DNA of 64,000 bases, taken from NCBI GenBank assembly GCA_035765635.1, contig DASTWZ010000042.1, forward strand, positions 124,001 through 188,000, read 5' to 3'. The DNA comes from EW11 sp035765635. GTDB lineage: Bacteria > Verrucomicrobiota > Verrucomicrobiia > Opitutales > Opitutaceae. Positions 7,516 to 16,925 of this stretch are shown piece by piece. The notes under the pieces were generated by a model. The model ran no database searches. It was not told the origin of the DNA and saw only the letters and a program-made list of their open reading frames with translations. Each line of letters starts with the position of its first letter. The stretch's first letter is position 1. The position numbers and the translations under genes were made by a program.

Positions 7516-9312
7516 ATGCAAGAGCTCCTCACGCGTAATTTTTGTATCATCGCTCACGTCGACCACGGGAAGACCACGCTGTCGGACCGGTTGCTCGAGT
7601 ACACCAACACCGTCTCGGAGCGCGTCCTGACGGACCAGCACCTCGACGCGATGGATCTCGAGAAGGAGCGTGGCATCACGATCAAGAGCCATCCGGTCAC
7701 GATGCACTACAGGGCCAAGGATGGTCGCGTGTTTAAGCTGAATCTGATGGATACGCCGGGGCACGTGGACTTCTCGTACGAAGTTTCGCGCAGTCTGGCG
7801 GCCTGCGAGGGCGCGGTGTTGTTGATCGACGCGGCGCAAGGCGTGGAAGCGCAGACGGTCGCGAACGCGCACCTTGCCTTTGCTCAGCAGCTCAAGGTCA
7901 TCCCGGTGATCAACAAGATCGACCTTCCGAGCGCGAACCTCGAACTCTGCATGCAGCAGATGGAGGACATTCTTTCGATCCCGTCGGACGAGGCGATCCT
8001 GGCCAGCGGCAAATCCGGCATCGGCATTCAAGACATTCTCGAAGCCATCATCCTTCGCGTGCCGGAGCCGCGTTGGCGCGACTACCCGAATCCGCGCGCG
8101 CTGGTTTTTGATTCGATCTACGATTCCTACCGCGGTGTGATTGCGTACGCGCGCATGTTTTCCGGGTCGATCAAAGCCGGCGAAATGATGCTCCTTATGA
8201 GCACCGGCCAGAAAGCCGAAGTAAAGGAAGTCGGCGTGTTCACCCCGAAGATGCAGAAGGTCGACGTGCTCGAGCCGGGCGATGTCGGTTACATTGTTTC
8301 GAACATCAAGGATCCGGCGGATATCAAGACGGGCGACACGATCACGCTCTCGAACAAGGCCGCGTCGGAGATGTTGCCCGGCTACAAGGAAGTTCGGCCG
8401 ATGGTTTTCTGCGGCCTATATCCGCTCGAATCGAACGATTACGAGAAGCTAAAAGCCGCGCTTGGCCGACTCCGTTTGAACGACTCGGCGTTCATGTATC
8501 AGTCAGAAAGCTCCGTTGCGCTCGGTTTTGGTTTCCGCTGCGGCTTCCTCGGACTGCTCCACATGGAAATCATTCAGGAGCGCATCCGCCGCGAGCACGA
8601 CGTGGAGATCATTTCCACGTATCCAAGTGTTGTATACAAAGTCACGCGGCACGGCGGTGAGGTGATCGAAGTGGACAACCCGATCAACTTGCCGGACCCC
8701 GGTGAAATTCTCGAAATCGCCGAGCCGACGATCAACGCGTCGATTCACATTCCGAACGAATGCATGGGCGACATTCTCGCCATCATCATGGAAAAGCGCG
8801 GCGTGTGCGAACATACCGACACGCTCGATTCGAATCGCGTGATGCTGCGCTGCGTGCTGCCGCTTAACGAAATCCTGGTCGATTTCAATGACCGGCTGAA
8901 GAGCATCACGCACGGTTATGGTTCGATGGATTACGAGTTGGGCGAGTATCGCGCGTCCGACTTGGTGAAGATGGACATCTTGATCAACAGCGATCCCGTC
9001 GACGCGTTTGCCAGCATCGTCCATCGCGACAAAGCCGAGGCGAAGGGGCGGGAACTCTGCGAGAAACTGGCCGAGATCATTCCGCCGCAGATGTTCAAAG
9101 TGGCGATTCAGGCCGCGATTGGCGGCAAGATCATTGCGCGCGACAACGTGAAGGAAATGCGCAAGGACGTGACCGCAAAATGCTACGGCGGTGACATCTC
9201 GCGTAAGCGCAAGCTGCTCGACAAACAGAAGGAAGGTAAGAAGAAGATGAAGCAGATTGGTCGGGTCTCCATTCCTCCCGACGCCTTTATTCAAGTTCTC
9301 AAAAACAACTAA
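7516..9312 (+). CDS. lepA: Elongation factor 4 (LepA), ribosome back-translocation GTPase
   Basis: 598 residues, full length. A translational GTPase acting on stalled or mis-translocated ribosomes. G1 is AHVDHGKTTLSDRL (13-26), followed by the switch ERGITIKS, G3 DTPGHVDF and G4 NKIDLPSA. Domain II follows, then the LepA-specific C-terminal domain with the conserved block KEMRKDVTAKCYGGDISRKRKLL..QKEGKKKMK, which distinguishes it from EF-G. It directly precedes lepB, an arrangement seen in other bacteria including E. coli. Confidence 0.98.
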   Translation: MQELLTRNFCIIAHVDHGKTTLSDRLLEYTNTVSERVLTDQHLDAMDLEKERGITIKSHPVTMHYRAKDGRVFKLNLMDTPGHVDFSYEVSRSLAACEGAVLLIDAAQGVEAQTVANAHLAFAQQLKVIPVINKIDLPSANLELCMQQMEDILSIPSDEAILASGKSGIGIQDILEAIILRVPEPRWRDYPNPRALVFDSIYDSYRGVIAYARMFSGSIKAGEMMLLMSTGQKAEVKEVGVFTPKMQKVDVLEPGDVGYIVSNIKDPADIKTGDTITLSNKAASEMLPGYKEVRPMVFCGLYPLESNDYEKLKAALGRLRLNDSAFMYQSESSVALGFGFRCGFLGLLHMEIIQERIRREHDVEIISTYPSVVYKVTRHGGEVIEVDNPINLPDPGEILEIAEPTINASIHIPNECMGDILAIIMEKRGVCEHTDTLDSNRVMLRCVLPLNEILVDFNDRLKSITHGYGSMDYELGEYRASDLVKMDILINSDPVDAFASIVHRDKAEAKGRELCEKLAEIIPPQMFKVAIQAAIGGKIIARDNVKEMRKDVTAKCYGGDISRKRKLLDKQKEGKKKMKQIGRVSIPPDAFIQVLKNN

Positions 9313-9325
9313 GCCCCGGATCTCC

Positions 9326-10567
9326 GTGTTTGGACTATTCGCCTCGGTCGAGAAAAAGATGCGGGACAACGCAGCCAACTGGCTCGAGTTGGCCGAAAAG
9401 ATTTTCAACTACCGGCGGGACGAATTGAAGGAGGCGGAGCGCGCTCAACTGCAGCAGCGGATGGAAGGGCTTCGCGCGCTACTGCGGGAGCGAGCCGATG
9501 CGAGCAAAATGAAGCTCGGCATCGAGTCGCTCGAAGAAGTGCTGCGCCGGACGGGGGGCACGTTTTACCCGAAGTCGACGATCCAGGAGTACGTGGAATT
9601 TTTCCTCGTGGCCGCGATCGTCGTGCTCGGCGTCAGGACCTATTTCCTCCAGCCGTTCAAGATTCCGACGAATTCGATGTGGCCGAGCTACTACGGCATG
9701 ACGCCGCAGGTTTACAAAGACCCGTCGAAGGGGCCGAATCCCGCGATCCAAGCTGTGCGATTGGTTTTGTTCGGTGCATCGCACCGTGAGGTTGTCGCTC
9801 CGACGTCGGGCTCGGTTTCGTTTCGCGCTTTCTTCGACCAAGCCGGCGGCACGCATGTAGATTTTCGCAAGGCGCGCGGACGGAAGTGGCTGATTATTCC
9901 GACCGATGTTCGTGAGTATACGTTTTACGTGAACCGGCAGCCGGTGACGTTGAAGGTGCCGTACGATTTCGATTTTGATCCCGCGTTTCGCGAAGCGGTT
10001 GGCCTGACGGAGCAGCAATTCGCCGCCAAGCTTCGTTCTTCGCCAGCGATCGTCGACGGCGTGCGCGTGATCACCTTGGATCAGCCGGTGGAGAAGGGGA
10101 AAGCCTTTCTCTCCTTCGATATCATGACGGGTGATCAACTTTTGGTTGATCGTCTGACGTATCACTTTTTCCCGCCAAAGGTCGGGCAGGGTTTCGTGTT
10201 TCGCACGGACGGGATCGAGAAGATCGGATCCGAACAGTATTATATCAAACGCCTCGTCGGCTTGCCTGGCGACAAATTGGAGGTGAAAGCGCCCGTCTTG
10301 TATCGCAATGACGCGCCGATCAAAGGTTCGAAGGCATTTGATTTGAATGCGAACCGCGTGGCGCCATATCGGGGCTACGCGCCGTTTTGGGCGTTGGAAA
10401 AAGGCCAGACCGTCACGGTGCCGGAAGACGGTTACTACGCGATGGGCGACAATTCCTACAACAGCTCGGACAGTCGCTATTGGGGCACCGTGCCGAAGGA
10501 CAACGTCGTGGGCCGTCCGTTATTCGTGTACTTTCCCTTCACGAGCAGGTGGGGACCGGCGAGATGA
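9326..10567 (+). CDS. lepB: Signal peptidase I with large insertion
   Basis: A membrane serine protease that removes signal peptides from exported proteins. GTG 9326 is taken as the start (13 bases after lepA), giving 413 residues; ATG 9359 is an alternative. After a charged cytoplasmic helix of about 85 residues there is one membrane segment (YVEFFLVAAIVVLGVRTYFL), then the catalytic Ser in IPTNSMWPSY (about Ser117), the catalytic Lys in YYIKRLVGLPGD (about Lys308) and the box GDNSYNSSDSRYWGTVP. The Ser and Lys are about 190 residues apart instead of about 55 as in E. coli. The extra segment (about 125-290) is hydrophilic and presumably extracytoplasmic. The C-terminus is intact. Confidence 0.94.
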   Translation: MFGLFASVEKKMRDNAANWLELAEKIFNYRRDELKEAERAQLQQRMEGLRALLRERADASKMKLGIESLEEVLRRTGGTFYPKSTIQEYVEFFLVAAIVVLGVRTYFLQPFKIPTNSMWPSYYGMTPQVYKDPSKGPNPAIQAVRLVLFGASHREVVAPTSGSVSFRAFFDQAGGTHVDFRKARGRKWLIIPTDVREYTFYVNRQPVTLKVPYDFDFDPAFREAVGLTEQQFAAKLRSSPAIVDGVRVITLDQPVEKGKAFLSFDIMTGDQLLVDRLTYHFFPPKVGQGFVFRTDGIEKIGSEQYYIKRLVGLPGDKLEVKAPVLYRNDAPIKGSKAFDLNANRVAPYRGYAPFWALEKGQTVTVPEDGYYAMGDNSYNSSDSRYWGTVPKDNVVGRPLFVYFPFTSRWGPAR

Positions 10568-10585
10568 CGCTCGCGTGGACGCGAG

Positions 10586-10714
10586 CTAAGGAAGAAGGCA
10601 GAAGGAAGAATGTAGAATGCCGGACTAAAACCATGCCCCATGGAGACTAGGTTCCGTCAGCTTTCAGTTTCTGCCTTTTGCATTCTGCATTCTTCCTTCT
10701 GCCTTCTTCCTTAG
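10586..10714. repeat. Long inverted repeat between convergent lepB and yjfF
   Basis: Two 35-base arms (10586-10620 and 10680-10714) are inverted copies with one difference. Their core is AAGGAAGAATGYAGAATGC. The right arm overlaps the stop codon of the transporter permease gene. The single difference becomes a G-U wobble when the plus strand is transcribed. A related element lies at 22072-22228. No transposase or other coding content is present. Confidence 0.85.
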
Positions 10715-11673
10715 CCTTTCAGGCGCTTTACCAGTATCCGCTGGAGCAATACGAACGCCAGAAGGAGGGCTCCGACGACGATGCGGCTCCATTGCGACGA
10801 GAGGCGGCCGTCGAAGATGATGGCTGACTGAATCGTGCCGAAGACGAGCAAGCCAAGGATCGTGCCCACGATGTGTCCGCGGCCGCCAATGAGGAGCGTA
10901 CCTCCGATCACGACGACGGCGATGGCGTCGAGTTCGAGGCCGAGGCCGAAGGACGGATTTCCTGAACCCGTGTAGAGCACGAGCACCAGTCCGGCGAGGG
11001 CGGCGCAAAATCCACTCAGGCCATAGGAGGCGATCCGCGTCGCGCCAATGGGCAAGCCCATGAGCAGCGCGGATTGTTCGCTGCCGCCGATCGCGATCAG
11101 GTTTCGGCCAAAACGCGTGTAGTGGCCGAGGATCAGACCGAAGATCATGACGACGAGCAGTGTCGCTGCGCTGAATGGCAAACCGAAGGTCGATCCGAGT
11201 GGCAGTTCCCATCCAGCGAGACTCGTCATCATCGGATTGTTCAATCCCACTGCTTCCGTCGTGATCCAATAGGCGCAGCCGCGCATCAAAAACATCCCCG
11301 CGAGAGTGATCAGAAACGCGGGTTGGTTGAACGCGTGAACAATATATCCGGTGACGAGGCCCCAGGCGGTGCAGATGCCCAGCGAGACGAGCGCCGCAAG
11401 CAGCGGATGCATGCCGTGCTGTTCGATCAATGTGACCGTCAGGATCGAGGAAAAACCTGCGACTGCGCCGACGGACAAATCGATGCCGCCGGAAAAGATC
11501 ACGAGCGTCATTCCGATCGACGCGATGCCGAGCGCGGCATTGTCGGTCAAAATATTGGTCAGCACGCGCAGCGACAGAAAACCTTCGTACATGCGGCTCG
11601 CGCCGAGAGCGATGGCGACGAGCACGGCGGCTGTCGCGAGCTGGGGGAGCTTGCGTTGAAGAGTCGCGTTCAT
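10711..11673 (-). CDS. Sugar ABC transporter permease, YjfF-like
   Basis: 320 residues from ATG 11673, chosen because it overlaps the preceding permease gene by ATGA and removes a non-family N-terminal extension. A polytopic inner-membrane subunit of the ribose/galactofuranose (CUT2) class. Eight to ten hydrophobic segments are visible, with the family signature GMTLVIFSGGIDLSVGAVAGF (about 60-80) and GTLLIGGRGHIVGTILGLLVFG near the end. It pairs with the adjacent permease to form a heterodimeric channel. In this locus arabinose is the likely cargo. Confidence 0.9.
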   Translation of the reverse strand: MNATLQRKLPQLATAAVLVAIALGASRMYEGFLSLRVLTNILTDNAALGIASIGMTLVIFSGGIDLSVGAVAGFSSILTVTLIEQHGMHPLLAALVSLGICTAWGLVTGYIVHAFNQPAFLITLAGMFLMRGCAYWITTEAVGLNNPMMTSLAGWELPLGSTFGLPFSAATLLVVMIFGLILGHYTRFGRNLIAIGGSEQSALLMGLPIGATRIASYGLSGFCAALAGLVLVLYTGSGNPSFGLGLELDAIAVVVIGGTLLIGGRGHIVGTILGLLVFGTIQSAIIFDGRLSSQWSRIVVGALLLAFVLLQRILVKRLKG

Positions 11674-12659
11674 GCGGTGCGCCGCTTGAAGAGAGACGAG
11701 AACCACGCGCGAGTGCGGGTGGATTGGATCAGACAAACAGCGAGAATGAGCACGGCTTTCGGCACAGTGGCTTTGGCAGGCGGCACACCGATGTAGTACA
11801 TCGTCTGGGTGAGGGTCTGCAGCAGGAGCGCGCCGGCAAACGAACCGGCGAGCAGAAAGCGCCCGCCGGTCAACGCAGTGCCGCCGACGACCACGGCGAA
11901 AATCGCATCGAGCTCGGTGTTTTCACCGACGCGATAGGAGTCGGCCGCGCGAATATTCGCCGTGGCCATGATGCCCGCGATGGCTGCGCATAGTCCCGAG
12001 GCGACGTAGGCGAGGCACGTGATGCGCGCGACGGGCAAACCTGCAAAGCGACTCGCGACGGGGTTGTCGCCCACAGCCTCGAGGAAAAGTCCGGAAGCTG
12101 TGCGCCGAAGGCCGAAGTGCGTGGCTACGTACAAAATCACCGCGAGAACCGCCGCAAACGGCAGAGCGAGGAGGAAGCCATTTCCGATGTATTCAAAACT
12201 TGGATTCTTGATGATCACGACGTCTCCTCCGGTCATCAACTGAGCGAGGCCGCGGCCGACGACCATCAAGACGAGCGTGGCGACGATCGGCTGGATTCCG
12301 GCGCGCGCCACGAGAATGCCATTGATCAATCCAGCGACGATTCCGCTCCCGAGCGCGGCGACAATCGCCGTGGAAAGCCCGTAGCCATGGCTCAACAGCA
12401 TGGCGGCGGTCGCGCCAGACACCGCCATCACGGAACCGACGGACAAATCGATGCCGCCCGTGGCGATCACGACCGTCATGCCGAGGGCCAAAACCAGCGT
12501 GCGCGCTCCTTGATTCAGGATGTCGATGGGAACACCAAACAGATGGCCGTCGAGTACCGTGATTTTAAGGAAGGCGGAATTGAATCCCAGATTGATGATC
12601 GTGAGCACGACGAGCCCGGCGATTGGCCAGACCACAGGTGAACCCCAAAACTTCTTCAT
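11670..12659 (-). CDS. Sugar ABC transporter permease, YtfT-like
   Basis: 329 residues. The second CUT2-type permease, with GMTVVIATGGIDLSVGSVMAVSGA (about 60-85) and VVGGTALTGGRFLLAGSFAGALLLQ near the C-terminus. The protein is strongly hydrophobic throughout. It overlaps the ATPase gene upstream and the YjfF-like permease downstream by 4 bases each, so the three are translationally coupled. Two distinct permeases beside one ATPase and one binding protein match the E. coli ytfQRT-yjfF layout rather than the single-permease rbs or ara layout. Confidence 0.92.
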   Translation of the reverse strand: MKKFWGSPVVWPIAGLVVLTIINLGFNSAFLKITVLDGHLFGVPIDILNQGARTLVLALGMTVVIATGGIDLSVGSVMAVSGATAAMLLSHGYGLSTAIVAALGSGIVAGLINGILVARAGIQPIVATLVLMVVGRGLAQLMTGGDVVIIKNPSFEYIGNGFLLALPFAAVLAVILYVATHFGLRRTASGLFLEAVGDNPVASRFAGLPVARITCLAYVASGLCAAIAGIMATANIRAADSYRVGENTELDAIFAVVVGGTALTGGRFLLAGSFAGALLLQTLTQTMYYIGVPPAKATVPKAVLILAVCLIQSTRTRAWFSSLFKRRTA

Positions 12660-14173
12660 GATGTCGCGCCTCCCGCGGCCATCGCATGAATGAGCTTCGG
12701 CGCCACAATTTCGTCACCTGAAAACTCTCCGGCAAAGCGACGTTCCCGCAGCACGATGACTCGGCTGCTCAGCTCGACGATTTCCTCGATTTCCGAAGAG
12801 ATCAGGAGAACAGCCATGCCTTCGTCGCAGAGTTTGCCGACGAGCGCTCCGATTTCGGCACGCGCGCCGATGTCGATGCCGCGCGTCGGCTCGTCGAGGA
12901 TAAGCAGGCAAGGCTGGGTGGCGAGCCAGCGGGCCAGGAGAACTTTCTGCTGATTGCCGCCGGAAAGCGTGCGGATCGGCACTGTTGTATCGGCCAAGCG
13001 GATACGGAGCGCTTTGACGTAACGATCGCAAAGCTCCTCCTGTTCGGCGCGGGTTAACGGCCGATGTGCGCCACGGCGGGCCTGCAAGGCGAGGATCAAA
13101 TTTTCCCTCACGCTCAGGTTCGGCAAGATGCCCTCGGCCTTTCGGTCCTCGGAGCAAAAAGCGAAGCCATGGCGAACAGCATCACGCGGCGAACCGAGTT
13201 TTGCCGGCTTGGCGCGCACGTGGATTTCGCCCGAGTCGCGGCGGTCGAGACCGAAGAGGAGGCGAGCTGTTTCCGTGCGCCCTGACCCGAGCAATCCGGC
13301 AAGACCAAGGGTTTCACCGGCGCGAATGGAGAGGTTGATTTCTTTGACGGCGTTGCGACGACCGAGTTGCGCGGCTTCGACGACCGTGGGCTGTTCGGCG
13401 AGGGCGCGTTTTGCCGCGGCGTGAGCGCCGGTTTCCTCGCTGTAGTCTTCGCGTCCGAGCATCTTTCGCACGAGTTCGAGATGCGAAAGGCTCGATGTCG
13501 GGTACTCGCCGACCAGTTTCCCATTTCGCAAAATCGTGATCGTGTCCGTCACGGCATAGACCTGGTCGAGGAAGTGCGTGACGAAAATCAGGCCGAGTCC
13601 GTCGGCGCGGAGCTGGCGCATGACGCGAAACAGATCGGCCACTTCCTTTTCATCCAAACTCGCCGTCGGTTCGTCGAGGATGAGCATGCGCGCCTTGCGA
13701 TCGAGCGCGCGAGCGATCGCCACCATCTGTTGCAGGGCGACGGAGAGCGAGCCGAGCTCGGCGTCGACATCGATATCGAGGCCGAGTCGCGCGAGGGACG
13801 CTTTGGCCGCGCGGCGCAACGCGCGCCACGCGATGAAACCCAATTTGCCGGGCTGACGGCCGAGGCAAAGATTTTCCGCCACGGAGAGCGACGGAATCAA
13901 ATTCACTTCCTGATAAACCGTACTGATACCGGCTTCTTCCGCTTCGGCTGGTGAACGCGCCTGGAGTGGCTTGTCCGCCAAACGGATATCTCCTTCGTCG
14001 GCGGTATACACGCCGGTCAGGACTTTGATCAGCGTGGATTTGCCGGCGCCGTTCTCACCGAGGAGCGCGTGGATTTCTCCGGCGCGCACGGTGAAGTCGA
14101 CGCCATCGAGGGCGAGCACTCCGGGAAAACGTTTCCGAATTCCTCGGAGCGTAAGTAGCGGATTATCGGCCAC
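12656..14173 (-). CDS. Sugar ABC transporter ATP-binding protein, YtfR-like
   Basis: 505 residues with two tandem ATPase domains, as is usual for CUT2 systems. The N-terminal domain has Walker A LLGENGAGKSTLIK (about 37-50), a signature-like LSVALQQMVAIARAL and Walker B LILDEPTASLD. The C-terminal domain has a degenerate P-loop GLLGSGRTETARLLFG, the signature LSGGNQQKVLLARWL and LILDEPTRGIDIGA. It powers the two permeases at the cytoplasmic face. The signature of the first domain has LSVALQQ where LSVAQQQ is commoner. It starts 17 bases after the binding-protein gene. Confidence 0.93.
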   Translation of the reverse strand: MADNPLLTLRGIRKRFPGVLALDGVDFTVRAGEIHALLGENGAGKSTLIKVLTGVYTADEGDIRLADKPLQARSPAEAEEAGISTVYQEVNLIPSLSVAENLCLGRQPGKLGFIAWRALRRAAKASLARLGLDIDVDAELGSLSVALQQMVAIARALDRKARMLILDEPTASLDEKEVADLFRVMRQLRADGLGLIFVTHFLDQVYAVTDTITILRNGKLVGEYPTSSLSHLELVRKMLGREDYSEETGAHAAAKRALAEQPTVVEAAQLGRRNAVKEINLSIRAGETLGLAGLLGSGRTETARLLFGLDRRDSGEIHVRAKPAKLGSPRDAVRHGFAFCSEDRKAEGILPNLSVRENLILALQARRGAHRPLTRAEQEELCDRYVKALRIRLADTTVPIRTLSGGNQQKVLLARWLATQPCLLILDEPTRGIDIGARAEIGALVGKLCDEGMAVLLISSEIEEIVELSSRVIVLRERRFAGEFSGDEIVAPKLIHAMAAGGATS

Positions 14174-14189
14174 AGGGAGAACAAGCGGT

Positions 14190-15125
14190 TCAGTACTCAG
14201 TCCGCGTGGGCAGCGCCTTCGCGGCGTTCGACGAATCGAAGAGTTCGTCCTTGTTGTACTGCATGCGCGGCACTTTTTCTCCGGCGAGAATCTTTTCGAC
14301 CAAATCGAAAACCTTCGGGCCGAAGAGCGGATTGCACTCGACGGTGCAGTTCATCTTCCCATTCGCCACGGCTTGAATGGCTTCGCGTATTGCATCGATG
14401 GATACAATGGTGACGTCCTGGCCGGGCTTCATGCCCGCTTCTTCGATGGCTTGGATCGCGCCGAGGGCCATGTCGTCGTTATGGGCATAGACGATGTCGA
14501 AGTCGTGGCCGTACTTTTTCAGGAAGGCTTCCATGACCTCCTTACCGCCGGAGCGACGGAAGTCGCCGCTTTGCGAATCGATGATCTTGAATTCGGGATG
14601 TTTCGCGATCGCCTCGGCGAAAGCCTTGCGGCGTTCGTTCGCGGGAGCGGAGCCGGGGGTGCCTTGCAACTCGAGAATGCGGCCTTTGCCCTTGGCGTGA
14701 GCAGCGACCCAGTCAGCGGCCATGCGGCCTTCCTCGGCGAAGTCGGAGCCGATGAAGCAAACATAGAGCGAGTCGTCGCTGACCTTGACGGTGCGATCCA
14801 TCAAAATGACAGGAATCTTCGCGCGCTTCGCTTCGCGCAGAACGGGTTCCCAACCGGTTTCGACGATCGGCGCGATCAGGATCGCGTCGACACGTTGCGT
14901 GATGAACGAGCGCACAGCGCGGATCTGATTTTCCTGACGACCCTGGCCATCGGAAAACTTCAGCGTGATGCCGCGCTTCTCGGCTTCTTTCTTGATCGAG
15001 GCTGAATTGGCTGTGCGCCAGACGCTTTCAGCGCCCGTTTGCGCAAAGCCGACCGTGATGGATTTGGCGGCGAAGGCGGTGGCCGCGAGACAGAACGAAA
15101 CAAGGGCGATACAGAGTTTTTTCAT
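14190..15125 (-). CDS. Periplasmic sugar-binding protein, YtfQ-like (probably arabinofuranose)
   Basis: 311 residues with a clear signal peptide (MKKLCIALVSFCLAATAFAA). A periplasmic binding protein of the ribose/galactofuranose class. KSITVGFAQTGAESVWRTANSASIKKEAEKRG and QENQIRAVRSFITQRVDAILIAPIVETGWEPVL are characteristic of YtfQ and of AraU-type arabinose-binding proteins. It is the first gene of the four-gene transporter unit. E. coli YtfQ binds galactofuranose. Here the neighbours are an arabinofuranosidase, a LacI regulator and araBAD, so L-arabinose is the more likely ligand (inference). Confidence 0.9.
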   Translation of the reverse strand: MKKLCIALVSFCLAATAFAAKSITVGFAQTGAESVWRTANSASIKKEAEKRGITLKFSDGQGRQENQIRAVRSFITQRVDAILIAPIVETGWEPVLREAKRAKIPVILMDRTVKVSDDSLYVCFIGSDFAEEGRMAADWVAAHAKGKGRILELQGTPGSAPANERRKAFAEAIAKHPEFKIIDSQSGDFRRSGGKEVMEAFLKKYGHDFDIVYAHNDDMALGAIQAIEEAGMKPGQDVTIVSIDAIREAIQAVANGKMNCTVECNPLFGPKVFDLVEKILAGEKVPRMQYNKDELFDSSNAAKALPTRTEY

Positions 15126-15164
15126 TGCGGGGAAAGAATGGGACCGCGGCGGAGGGGAGGAGAG

Positions 15165-15175
15165 CCGCGCAAGTT
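15165..15175 (-). promoter_or_regulatory. Possible shared half-site upstream of the transporter operon
   Basis: On the minus strand this reads AACTTGCGCGG, 40 bases before the binding-protein start. The same 11 bases occur at 18004-18014 just upstream of the LacI-family gene. It may be a common regulatory element or chance in GC-rich DNA. Confidence 0.2.
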
Positions 15176-15199
15176 TGCCGGAATTCGGCTCGCGAAACC

Positions 15200-15231
15200 A
15201 AAAAAATGCCGCCGCAGATTTCCGCGGCGGC
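15200..15231 (-). terminator. Intrinsic terminator of the arabinofuranosidase gene
   Basis: On the minus strand a perfect GCCGCCGC/GCGGCGGC stem with an 8-base loop is followed by A and seven T. It lies 10 bases after the arabinofuranosidase stop codon and separates it from the transporter genes, so the transporter needs its own promoter. Confidence 0.9.
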
Positions 15232-15241
15232 GTGGATGGAA

Positions 15242-16822
15242 TTAGAGTTCCAAAACGACAACGGATTTGGCGGGCAAGGTGACCGTCAGTTCGTTGCCGG
15301 AGAGTTTTGCCGCGGAGAAATCCTTCGGCTCGACCGTGTGAGGCGCCGCAAAGGTGTTGTGGGCATTCATCGACGAGGCGGTAAGAATACGGCCGGTCAC
15401 GGCTGTTGCACTCACGCCACTCAGCTTGCAGGTGACGACCGCATTGTCCTGCGGCTTCAGATTCACGAGCGAGATGTGGATCTTGCCGTTCTTGTCGCGT
15501 GAAGCGGAGGCGGAGACGGCCGGGATTTTTTTGCCGCCGAATTCATAGTCGTCTGTTTTCAGCTCGACCGGAATGGACGTGGCGCCCTGGTGAACGCTGT
15601 ACATTTGGAACACATAATACGTCGGCGTGAGTACCATCTTCTCGTTGTCGGTGAGAATCATCGCCTGCAGCACATTGATCATCTGAGCGATGGCGGTCAT
15701 CGAGACGCGATCGGCGTGCTTGTGGAAAATATTCAAATTCACGCCGGCGACGACTGCGTCGCGAACGGTGTTTTGTTGATACAAGAAACCCGGATTGGTG
15801 TTGGGCTCGACGTCGTACCAAGTGCCCCATTCGTCGACGACCAGGCCGACCTTCTTTTCTGGATCATATTTGTCCATGATCTCCGAGTGCTTGGTCACCA
15901 ACTCGTCCATGTGCAGGGTCGCGGCGAGCGTGGAGAACCACTGGTCTTCGGAGAACTCGGTCGACGAGCCCTTCTTTTTCCAGTTGCCGGTGGGTAGAGT
16001 ATAATAATGGAGCGAAAGACCATTCATGTTCTTCGCTGCCATTTTCATCAGCGTCTCGGTCCAATTATAATCTCCCTCGGAGGCGCCGCACGCGATTCTA
16101 TAGATCGGAGAAGACCGATCATAATTCTTCACGAATGTATTATATCGACGGTAGTTGTCCGCGTAGAATTCCGGACGCATCGAGCCGCCGCAGCCCCAGC
16201 TCTCGTTGCCCACGCCGAAGAAGGTCAATTTCCATGGCTTGTCGCGGCCGTTGGCGCGACGGAGATTGGCCATGGGCGATTGAGCGTCGGACGTCATGTA
16301 TTCGACCCACTCCATCATTTCCTGCGGCGTGCCGCTGCCGACGTTGCCGCAGACATAAGGATCGGCGCCGATGAGCTCGCACAAGTCCATGAATTCATGT
16401 GTGCCGAACGCGTTGTTTTCCACGACGCCACCCCAGTGTGTGTTCACCATGGACGGGCGCTTTTCGCGCGGTCCGATGCCATCGCGCCAATGATATTCGT
16501 CGGCGAAACAACCGCCGGGCCAGCGCAGCACGGGAACGTGAAGATTCTTCAATGCCTGGATCACGTCATTGCGCATGCCGCGCGTGTTCGGGATCTTTGA
16601 ATCTTCGCCGACCCAAATGCCGCCGTAGATGCCGTGACCGAGATGTTCGGCAAATTGGCCGTATATATTTTTGCTGATCGTCGGACCTGGTTTCGTGGCC
16701 TCGAGCGAGAGACTCGCTTCCGTCGGAGCCGCGTTGGCTGCCACAGCGATCGCGGCGAAGGCGAACACGGCCACCAGCGCGCGGCGCACGCAGGGGATCA
16801 GACAGGGTGATGCGATTTTCAT
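15242..16822 (-). CDS. Exported alpha-L-arabinofuranosidase, GH51
   Basis: 526 residues from ATG 16822. The frame is open further upstream, but this Met begins a signal peptide (MKIASPCLIPCVRRALVAVFAFAAIAVAANA). A retaining glycosidase that releases terminal arabinofuranose from arabinan or arabinoxylan side chains. GH51 features are ISKNIYGQFAEHLGHGIYGGIWV, LRWPGGCFADEYHWRDGIGP, the acid/base Glu in FFGVGNESWGCGG and the nucleophile Glu in LVVDEWGTWYD. Many GH51 enzymes are cytoplasmic; this one appears exported, consistent with uptake of released arabinose by the neighbouring ABC transporter. It has its own terminator. Confidence 0.95.
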   Translation of the reverse strand: MKIASPCLIPCVRRALVAVFAFAAIAVAANAAPTEASLSLEATKPGPTISKNIYGQFAEHLGHGIYGGIWVGEDSKIPNTRGMRNDVIQALKNLHVPVLRWPGGCFADEYHWRDGIGPREKRPSMVNTHWGGVVENNAFGTHEFMDLCELIGADPYVCGNVGSGTPQEMMEWVEYMTSDAQSPMANLRRANGRDKPWKLTFFGVGNESWGCGGSMRPEFYADNYRRYNTFVKNYDRSSPIYRIACGASEGDYNWTETLMKMAAKNMNGLSLHYYTLPTGNWKKKGSSTEFSEDQWFSTLAATLHMDELVTKHSEIMDKYDPEKKVGLVVDEWGTWYDVEPNTNPGFLYQQNTVRDAVVAGVNLNIFHKHADRVSMTAIAQMINVLQAMILTDNEKMVLTPTYYVFQMYSVHQGATSIPVELKTDDYEFGGKKIPAVSASASRDKNGKIHISLVNLKPQDNAVVTCKLSGVSATAVTGRILTASSMNAHNTFAAPHTVEPKDFSAAKLSGNELTVTLPAKSVVVLEL

Positions 16823-16925
16823 TTTAGGGAGTGGGGGGTGAAGCCGCAGCATGCTCAGCGGGTAGGCCCCAACAAACCCTAACTCACTTGACCGTCCAGT
16901 CCTTGGAGAAACCGGCAAATTTGCG

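Noticed and set aside
10586..10714. Insertion sequence or MITE with terminal inverted repeats
   Set aside because: No target-site duplication or transposase was seen, and the conserved G-U wobble and exact placement at stop codons fit an RNA element better. A MITE origin cannot be fully excluded.
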